A stretch of DNA of 27,703 nt from Clostridiales bacterium. Its GTDB lineage: Bacteria > Bacillota > Clostridia > Oscillospirales > UBA644. The DNA is taken from contig QAKR01000017.1 of NCBI GenBank assembly GCA_003343705.1, positions 1 to 27,703 of the forward strand, in the 5' to 3' direction. A model generated the notes under the pieces. That model saw only the letters and a program-made list of their open reading frames with translations. It made no database searches and had not been told where the DNA came from. Both the position numbers and the translations under genes were made by a program. Of the stretch, positions 21,934-27,703 are shown piece after piece (position 1 is the stretch's first letter; each line of letters starts with the position of its first letter).

Positions 21934-23142
21934 TTATTTATTAATTGAATCGCTGTTATATTCTTTCATAAGTTCATCAAGTTTATCGGTATTGACAAAT
22001 ACTGCTTCAAGCTTTCGAGGGTCGAAAGAGTTATAAACTTCTTCATTAAAAACCGGGCTTAAATCTTTTTTCCAAGTAGAAACCAGATTTTCAAATATCG
22101 GTGTGGATATAGAGTTGAAAATATCCTCTTTTTTAAGCTCAAACAGTTCTTCTGTTTCGTTTAAATCACAAACTTGAATTACCCAAAACGTCGATGCAGT
22201 TTCAATTAATTTATTTTTTCCTACATCCATTTTAAAGATTGATTCTATTATTTCTTTATCAACGACGGAATTAAGTTGCTTATAATAATTCATATCGTAA
22301 ATGCCGTCACTGTTGCATATTATACCAACATCCAGCATTGTTTCGTTTTGCTTTTCAGCTTCGGTCTTTTGCTCTTGTGTCATATCGTCTTTAATCGGTG
22401 TATATGCTTCTGAATAAGCTTTTATAACTTCATTAAAATTTTCACCCGAATCGGCTTTATCGAGTGCTTCGTTTGCTTTTTTCTCTTTTTCTGCAAGCTC
22501 GGCTACTTTAAGTGCATTCCCGCTACTGTCTGTTTTTGGGAAGATGCAATATTTAAAACGCCGATAATTTTCTGCATAATTTGATTTCATCTTTTCTTGT
22601 GTGATTTCATATTCTCCGCCTTCACTGAAAAGATATTTGGAAATTTTAGATGCTTTATATGAATATCCTGTTGTAAAATCTTTAAATTCTTCTTCTGTTA
22701 TGCCTATTTTTTCACATATGGTTTTAATTATATCTTCTCCGTAATTAGTAGTATAATCTTTAACCATTGCATTGTAAAGTTCATCAATTTCTTTTTGTTC
22801 TGCTTCAGTAAATGATAGCCCAAATTCATCGAATTTTTGTTGTACGAAAATATATTCAAGGTATACATCCTTAGATTCTTTTAAAATATATTCCCAGTAT
22901 AGAGTTCCGTCATCGGAAACAGTCTTTTCAAGTTGATCAGGCCAGCCGCTCCCGCTTCCGTATGAATAAACATAGTTTTGATAATAAATGTCTCGCCTGT
23001 ATTGGGTTATAAAAGCAAAAGGTTCAATTGGATATTTAGTGTCTCCCACCGTCATTATGTATTTTTGTTTTTGATTCCCAGAACAGGAGGCTGCGGAAAG
23101 GCAAAAAACAATTGCTATAATGAAAGAAAGTACCTTTTTCAT
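21934..23142 (-). CDS. PrsA/SurA-like foldase lipoprotein
   Basis: A 402-residue secreted lipoprotein. The signal peptide ends in a lipobox with Cys20 (LSAASC). Residues about 90-190 are helical with the SurA-N/trigger-factor-like chaperone pattern (EYIFVQQKFDEFGLSFTEAEQ, GITEEEFKDF), followed by a region where a PPIC isomerase domain would lie (YAENYRRFKYCIFPK to FWVIQVCDL), and more helices at the end. The isomerase domain is hard to recognise, so activity may be lost. In Clostridia a prsA-type gene commonly follows mfd, which supports the call. ATG with GGAGGAG upstream and its own promoter inside the end of mfd. Confidence 0.75.
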   Translation of the reverse strand: MKKVLSFIIAIVFCLSAASCSGNQKQKYIMTVGDTKYPIEPFAFITQYRRDIYYQNYVYSYGSGSGWPDQLEKTVSDDGTLYWEYILKESKDVYLEYIFVQQKFDEFGLSFTEAEQKEIDELYNAMVKDYTTNYGEDIIKTICEKIGITEEEFKDFTTGYSYKASKISKYLFSEGGEYEITQEKMKSNYAENYRRFKYCIFPKTDSSGNALKVAELAEKEKKANEALDKADSGENFNEVIKAYSEAYTPIKDDMTQEQKTEAEKQNETMLDVGIICNSDGIYDMNYYKQLNSVVDKEIIESIFKMDVGKNKLIETASTFWVIQVCDLNETEELFELKKEDIFNSISTPIFENLVSTWKKDLSPVFNEEVYNSFDPRKLEAVFVNTDKLDELMKEYNSDSINK

Positions 23143-23185
23143 ATAAAATCTCCTCCTAAATATATTTTCAATAAATTACTAAATG

Positions 23186-23214
23186 ATTATACTATTATTC
23201 AGAAGCTTTGTCTA
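23186..23214 (-). promoter_or_regulatory. Internal promoter for prsA-like and uppP genes
   Basis: On the minus strand TAGACA (23209-23214) inside the last codons of mfd, 17-base spacer, TATAAT (23186-23191). Confidence 0.65.
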
Positions 23215-26200
23215 TAACTTTTTTTAATTTGTCTAAAAATTGTTCTGTTTCTTCTAAAATCTGCAATTCCGGCTTTAATGTGAAATACGGCTTTTTCCCT
23301 ATGCTGAATAAAAGTCTGCGGTTGTATTTAGCTGTAATGTCCGAAATAGTATCCCAGGTTGGTTGTTCTTCAAAATAAATACATATACGTTTTTCATTTT
23401 CCGAAATTTCGCAAATATTTAATGCCTCGGCTTTTAAACGAATAAGAGAAATTCTCATTAACATCATAACCTCTTTCGGAGGCTCGCCGAAACGGTCTAT
23501 AAGCTCGTCAAGAACGTCCGAATAATCGTTTTCGGAATACATTCCTGCAATCATTTTATAAACTTCTATTCTTGTTTCTGTATTTTTAATATAATTATCC
23601 GGAATATATGCATTAACTTTAATTTCAACTGTGCATTCAGTGTTTTTGACAGGTTCGCCTTTTTCTATTCGTACTGCCTGTTCAAGCATTTTCATATAAA
23701 GGTCAAAACCAACGCTCATAAGATGTCCGCTTTGTTCAGCGCCCAAAACATCTCCGGCGCCACGAATTTCAAGGTCACGCATTGCTATTTTTAAACCTGA
23801 GCCAAACTCAGTGAATTCTTTAATAGTCATAAGCCGTTTATATGCTTCTGATGTTAGAACCTTTCCTTTTCGGAATGTAAAATAAGCATATGCTCGTTTA
23901 TCAGTTCTGCCTACACGCCCTCGTATCTGGTGCAGCTGTGCAAGCCCTAAACGGTCGGCATCTTCTATTATAAGAGTATTACAATTAGGTACATCAACAC
24001 CGGTTTCTATTATAGTTGTGCAAACAAGAACATCAATATCTCCTGCTACAAGAGCTTCCCAGATTGAAGATAGCTCTTCCTGCGTCATTTTACCATGAGC
24101 AACTTGTATATTGCAACCTGTTTTTTCTTGTAAAATGCTTGCAACTTTATAAATACTGTCTATTCTATTGTGAAGATAAAAACATTGGCCTCCTCTTGCA
24201 ACTTCACGTTTAATCGCATCTACAACAAGACCCAGGTCATATTCCGCAACATATGTTGTAACAGGGAAACGATTATGAGGAGGTTCATTAAGAATTGATA
24301 TATCTCGAATTCCGCTTAAAGACATATTAAGAGTCCGTGGTATCGGGGTTGCAGAAAGCGTTAAAACATCTGCATTTTTTGCAATCTCTTTTAAATGCTC
24401 TTTATGCATAACTCCGAAACGCTGTTCTTCGTCTACTACTATAAGCCCCAAATCTTTAAAAATAACATCTTTTTGTAAAAGCCTATGCGTTCCTACAATA
24501 ACATCTACTTCACCGCGCTTAAGTTTAGTTAACGCATCTTTTTGTTGTTTGGGCGAGCGGAAACGCGATAAAAGTGCAACTTTTACAGGGTATTCGCCGA
24601 AGCGTGCAATCATTGTTTTATAATGTTGAAACGAAAGAATTGTTGTTGGTGCTAAAAATGCAACCTGTTTTCCGTCTGTTACGGCTTTAAAAACTGCACG
24701 AAGTGCAACTTCTGTTTTTCCAAAACCTACATCTCCGCATAATAGCCTATCCATAGGCATAGTGCCTTGCATATCTTTTTTGATTTCGTTAATACAACGT
24801 AACTGGTCTTCTGTTTCTTCAAATTCAAAGTTTGCTTCAAAATCGTGCTGCCACTCATTATCAGGTGAAAATTGTATACCTTGCATATTGAGGCGTTGGC
24901 CGTAAAGAACTGTAAGTTTTTCTGCAAGGTCTTGAACTGAACGGCGAACACGCTGTTTTGTTTTTGCCCATTCTGTGCCTCCAAGTTTGTTTAACTTGAC
25001 CTTTACATCCGAGTTTCCGCTGATATATTTAGAAATTTTATTAAGCTGTGAGCAGGGAATATATAAAACATCTGTTCCCGAAAAGTTCAGCTTTATATAA
25101 TCGTTTATAACTCCTTGCGAATCTACCTTGTGTATGCCTGAGTATACTGCAATTCCGTAATCTTCATGAACTACATAATCGCCTGTAACTATATCGGAAA
25201 AATTCTTTATTTTTTCTCCTTTTTCAAATTTTGTACGGCGGGTTTTTGCAGCAGCTCTGCGGCGATAAGTGAAAACCGCAAGTTTGATTTCCGGGATTGC
25301 AAATCCGTAAGGTAATGAGCCTTGTTCCACTGTAAGATTAATATTTTCACCGAGCTCTTTTTTTAATTCTTGAGTATGTGTTTTATCAAGTGTTAAAACA
25401 TGAACATTATAACCTTCAGAAATAAAACGTGAAACATCTTGGGACAGCGAAAGCATTGTTGAGATTTCAGTAGGAAAAAGTGAAACTTCGCAAATACGAT
25501 GAATTTTAAAATCGTTAATAGAACAGGGGAGTGTTTCAAAAATAATCGGTGAATTTATTTTTGATATAATTTTTTCAATTGTAAAAAAGTAATCTTTTTT
25601 AAAAAAGTAATATCCTTCTTCAAGAAGTGTTTTAATATCTTCTTTAAGACGAAATACATATCCGTCAATCGTTTCTTTACATTCTTTCCAGTTGAAAATA
25701 CAAACAGAAATATCATCTGTGGTATAATCAAGAACCCCTGCTGTTTTCTTAAAATTAAAAGGAAGATACCTATCATGTTTAGGTAAAATACCGCTACTGA
25801 TTAAATCTAAATCCTGCCTGATGAAATCATTATCAATATGCTTGGAAAGTGCCTTTTTTAAGTCTGTTAAAACTTCTTCACTTCGCTCTGCGGCTGGGGA
25901 GATTGTTATATAATCTTTAGGTTCGGTTCTGCGCTGTGTCAATGGGTCAAACAAAGCAATGCTGTCAACATCATCTCCGAAAAATTCAAGACGATACGGT
26001 TCATTTTCATTTGGAAGAAAAATATCTATAATTCCGCCTCGAACGCTGTATTGCCCTGGCCCTTCAACGGTGTCATAAAGTTCATATCCAAGAGCTGAAA
26101 GTTCGTTTATTAATCCATCAAATGAATGTTCTTCTCCGTTATATATTGTAACTTCTCTATATTCTTCCGGATGGGGAGTTAATGCACACAATGCATCTGC

Positions 26201-26551
26201 GGGAATTATACATGCGTTAAAATTACCTTTACGTATATGGGTGAGTGCTTCAATTCTTCTGTTTTCATCAAAGCGTGAAACACTTTCAATTTTACGTAAG
26301 TTTAAATCTTTAGCCGGAAAAAGAAATACATCTGAAATAAGTCCGCAAAGAGTCTCGTAAACTTCACGAGCTTCTCGTTCATTTGGAACAATTATAAAAA
26401 ATTTCTTTTTGGTTTGCTTAATCAGTTCTGAAGCAAAATAAACTTTTTGTTTGTCAGCTCCGAAAAATGCGCACGACTTTTTGCTCAAAACCGAAGTTTT
26501 GAGGGGGTCGAAATCTTTAATTTTAGAAATTTGTGAAAGTAAATCTTCCAT
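23195..26551 (-). CDS. mfd: Transcription-repair coupling factor Mfd
   Basis: An 1118-residue DNA translocase that removes stalled RNA polymerase and recruits UvrA. The UvrB-like N-terminal part holds GPGQYSVRGGIIDIFLP (about 164-180). The RNA-polymerase-interacting CarD-like domain is at about 456-520 (VHEDYGIAVYSGIHKV). The RecG-like motor has Walker A GDVGFGKT (606-613), DEEQ (707-710) and SATPIPRT, and a TRCF C-terminal domain follows. The frame is open to an ATG at 26581 inside pth; I prefer the ATG at 26551, 4 bases past the pth stop, since it begins like homologues. Neither has a clear ribosome site, so coupling to pth is likely. Confidence 0.95.
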   Translation of the reverse strand: MEDLLSQISKIKDFDPLKTSVLSKKSCAFFGADKQKVYFASELIKQTKKKFFIIVPNEREAREVYETLCGLISDVFLFPAKDLNLRKIESVSRFDENRRIEALTHIRKGNFNACIIPADALCALTPHPEEYREVTIYNGEEHSFDGLINELSALGYELYDTVEGPGQYSVRGGIIDIFLPNENEPYRLEFFGDDVDSIALFDPLTQRRTEPKDYITISPAAERSEEVLTDLKKALSKHIDNDFIRQDLDLISSGILPKHDRYLPFNFKKTAGVLDYTTDDISVCIFNWKECKETIDGYVFRLKEDIKTLLEEGYYFFKKDYFFTIEKIISKINSPIIFETLPCSINDFKIHRICEVSLFPTEISTMLSLSQDVSRFISEGYNVHVLTLDKTHTQELKKELGENINLTVEQGSLPYGFAIPEIKLAVFTYRRRAAAKTRRTKFEKGEKIKNFSDIVTGDYVVHEDYGIAVYSGIHKVDSQGVINDYIKLNFSGTDVLYIPCSQLNKISKYISGNSDVKVKLNKLGGTEWAKTKQRVRRSVQDLAEKLTVLYGQRLNMQGIQFSPDNEWQHDFEANFEFEETEDQLRCINEIKKDMQGTMPMDRLLCGDVGFGKTEVALRAVFKAVTDGKQVAFLAPTTILSFQHYKTMIARFGEYPVKVALLSRFRSPKQQKDALTKLKRGEVDVIVGTHRLLQKDVIFKDLGLIVVDEEQRFGVMHKEHLKEIAKNADVLTLSATPIPRTLNMSLSGIRDISILNEPPHNRFPVTTYVAEYDLGLVVDAIKREVARGGQCFYLHNRIDSIYKVASILQEKTGCNIQVAHGKMTQEELSSIWEALVAGDIDVLVCTTIIETGVDVPNCNTLIIEDADRLGLAQLHQIRGRVGRTDKRAYAYFTFRKGKVLTSEAYKRLMTIKEFTEFGSGLKIAMRDLEIRGAGDVLGAEQSGHLMSVGFDLYMKMLEQAVRIEKGEPVKNTECTVEIKVNAYIPDNYIKNTETRIEVYKMIAGMYSENDYSDVLDELIDRFGEPPKEVMMLMRISLIRLKAEALNICEISENEKRICIYFEEQPTWDTISDITAKYNRRLLFSIGKKPYFTLKPELQILEETEQFLDKLKKVIDKASE

Positions 26552-26555
26552 ATTA

Positions 26556-27116
26556 TTAATTATACTTTGCCATTGCGGCATCTATATTTTTTTCAACTAT
26601 TAACTTGACTGCATCGTAAACGTCATTGCTTCGTTCTTCTATAGTTTTACATTCTTTAGCGGAGAAACTCCCTAAAACCCAATCAGCAAGGTCTGCTCCG
26701 TTTGGTTTGTCCGAAACTCCGAAACGAATTCGGGGAAACTGATCGCTTTCAAGCAAGTATATGATGTTTTTTAACCCGTTATGCCCACCTGCAGAACCAC
26801 TTCTTCTTATTCGTAATTTGTTGAAAGGTAAAGCTGTATCATCACACAATACTATTATATTGCTTACCGGTACATCATAATAACGGGCTGCTTCAAAGAC
26901 AGATTGCCCAGAAAGGTTCATAAAAGTCTGGGGTTTCATTAAAATTACTTTTTTGCCTGCAATTTCTGCTTCGCAATACGTAGATTTAAATTTTATTTTT
27001 TTAATTTTAACGCCGCACTCTCTTGCAATTTTATCAAGTAAAATCCACCCGACATTATGGCGGGTGTTTTCGTATTGTTTGCCCGGATTACCGAGCCCTA
27101 CTATTAAATAATCCAT
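26556..27116 (-). CDS. pth: Peptidyl-tRNA hydrolase
   Basis: A 186-residue bacterial Pth that releases tRNA from stalled peptidyl-tRNA. All signature regions are present: MDYLIVGLGNPGKQYENTRHN with catalytic His20 and Asn10, KPQTFMNLSGQSV, the CDDTALPFNKLRIR strand and GSAGGHNGLKNI. The start is fixed by the conserved first residues. It heads the pth-mfd-prsA-uppP-Dabb run. Its promoter's -10 ends only 6 bases before the ATG, and no Shine-Dalgarno is present. Confidence 0.96.
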   Translation of the reverse strand: MDYLIVGLGNPGKQYENTRHNVGWILLDKIARECGVKIKKIKFKSTYCEAEIAGKKVILMKPQTFMNLSGQSVFEAARYYDVPVSNIIVLCDDTALPFNKLRIRRSGSAGGHNGLKNIIYLLESDQFPRIRFGVSDKPNGADLADWVLGSFSAKECKTIEERSNDVYDAVKLIVEKNIDAAMAKYN

Positions 27117-27122
27117 ATAATT

Positions 27123-27151
27123 ATTATACTACACCAAAAATTTTTTTTCAA
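27123..27151 (-). promoter_or_regulatory. Sigma-A promoter of pth-mfd, placing the start site at the ATG
   Basis: On the minus strand TTGAAA (27146-27151), 17-base spacer, TATAAT (27123-27128). The expected start (27116-27117) coincides with the A of the pth ATG. Confidence 0.75.
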
Positions 27152-27176
27152 TCATTATGTGTGACAATTTTACAAC

Positions 27177-27205
27177 AAAAAAAGGCGCTGTCAAACGGCG
27201 GCACC
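27177..27205 (-). terminator. Terminator after the XRE regulator
   Basis: On the minus strand GGTGCCG (27205-27199) pairs with CAGCGCC (27190-27184), with one wobble and one mismatch, followed by seven T. It isolates pth from the regulator upstream. Confidence 0.7.
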
Positions 27206-27256
27206 TTAAGTTTGAAAAGTTTAATAATGATTCGCTGTATTATTTTTTTATCTTTA

Positions 27257-27547
27257 TCAACGAACACGGCTCATTTCGTTTTCATTTGTTCTGATTCGTT
27301 CAATTTCCGCTATAATGTCTGTCGCAGAAACATCAAGTGCATCAGCTATTTTAAAAAATGTTTCAAGCGTTGGCTTTCTTTCCCCACGTTCAATCGCACA
27401 AAGATGTGTCCTCCCTATACCTGCGAGACCGCTGAGAACTTCTTGTGAATAGCGTTTTTCTAAACGAAACTTGCGAATTGCCTCTCCTACAACTCTTGAG
27501 CAAATTTGTTCCATTGCAGTGTATAATACGAAATTGCACATTGGCAA
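27257..27547 (-). CDS. XRE family helix-turn-helix regulator
   Basis: A small regulator, 96 residues from the chosen start. The Cro/C1-type HTH spans about residues 15-75 (EAIRKFRLEKRYSQEVLSGLAGIGRTHLCAIERGERKPTLETFFKIADALDVSATDI), followed by a short charged tail. The start is uncertain: AAGGAGGG (27559-27566) lies 11 bases before TTG at 27547, while ATG codons at 27541 and 27514 have no properly spaced site. The HTH itself needs only the part after 27514. It is monocistronic with a terminator after it. The target is unknown; no ligand domain is present. Confidence 0.72.
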   Translation of the reverse strand: MPMCNFVLYTAMEQICSRVVGEAIRKFRLEKRYSQEVLSGLAGIGRTHLCAIERGERKPTLETFFKIADALDVSATDIIAEIERIRTNENEMSRVR

Positions 27548-27703
27548 CCGTATTATTACCCTCCTTCCATACAATAAACATTTTATCTTTTTTTTCTGAA
27601 AATAAGTAATATCCAAATATTTCCATTATATTATAAACCATTTTTTTGAAAAAATAGTATCAATATGTATTCGGTTAAAAAATATATTTTATTGTCATTT
27701 ACA

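Overview
The window is AT-rich chromosomal DNA from a low-GC Firmicute. A Clostridia/Oscillospiraceae-type gut organism is the best fit. The evidence is sigma-A promoters close to TTGACA-17-TATAAT in nearly every intergenic gap (many with a TG one base before the -10), strong GGAGG ribosome sites, frequent TTG/GTG starts, a SpoIVFA/SpoIVFB-like M23-M50 pair, a DUF1836 protein, the pth-mfd-prsA order, and a queT gene with what looks like a class III preQ1 riboswitch. I see no tRNA, rRNA, CRISPR array, insertion sequence or prophage.

Layout, left to right. 1-5.2 kb: DUF1836 protein (-), then a + strand run: DegV, SGNH hydrolase, RodA, an XRE regulator with a membrane domain, DUF523. 5.2-9.9 kb (-): valS with its own promoter and no T-box, then a self-contained MarR-MATE efflux operon with a perfect operator over its promoter. 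10.0-12.4 kb (+): a two-gene radical SAM operon (TIGR03960-like and TIGR03936/DUF2344-like). 12.5-14.0 kb (-): beta and tiny gamma subunits of a sodium-pumping decarboxylase, without an alpha subunit, behind a yybP-ykoY (manganese) riboswitch whose P1 strand is also the terminator arm. 14.3-16.7 kb (+): preQ1-type riboswitch, queT, galU, aldose 1-epimerase-like gene. 16.7-18.0 kb (-): M50 and M23 peptidases. 18.1-19.6 kb (+): a tightly overlapping operon of two small unknown proteins and a cytidine-deaminase-like enzyme, then a YjbQ-family gene. 19.8-20.65 kb (-): a DUF1062 protein preceded by a roughly 230-nt leader with a 5-codon ORF and a strong terminator just before the gene, looking like an attenuator. 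20.75-27.1 kb (-): Dabb protein, uppP, PrsA-like lipoprotein, mfd and pth, the last apparently leaderless. 27.2-27.55 kb (-): an XRE regulator.

Most of the window is housekeeping: envelope synthesis (rodA, uppP, galU), translation quality (valS, pth, mfd) and queuosine precursor uptake. The most interesting signals are regulatory RNA: (1) the candidate ribosome-mediated attenuator before DUF1062; (2) a manganese riboswitch controlling an orphan Na+-pump beta/gamma pair; (3) a valS leader reduced to a hairpin that hides its ribosome site; (4) a 41-bp nested inverted repeat around the rodA promoter that pairs fully only as + strand RNA.
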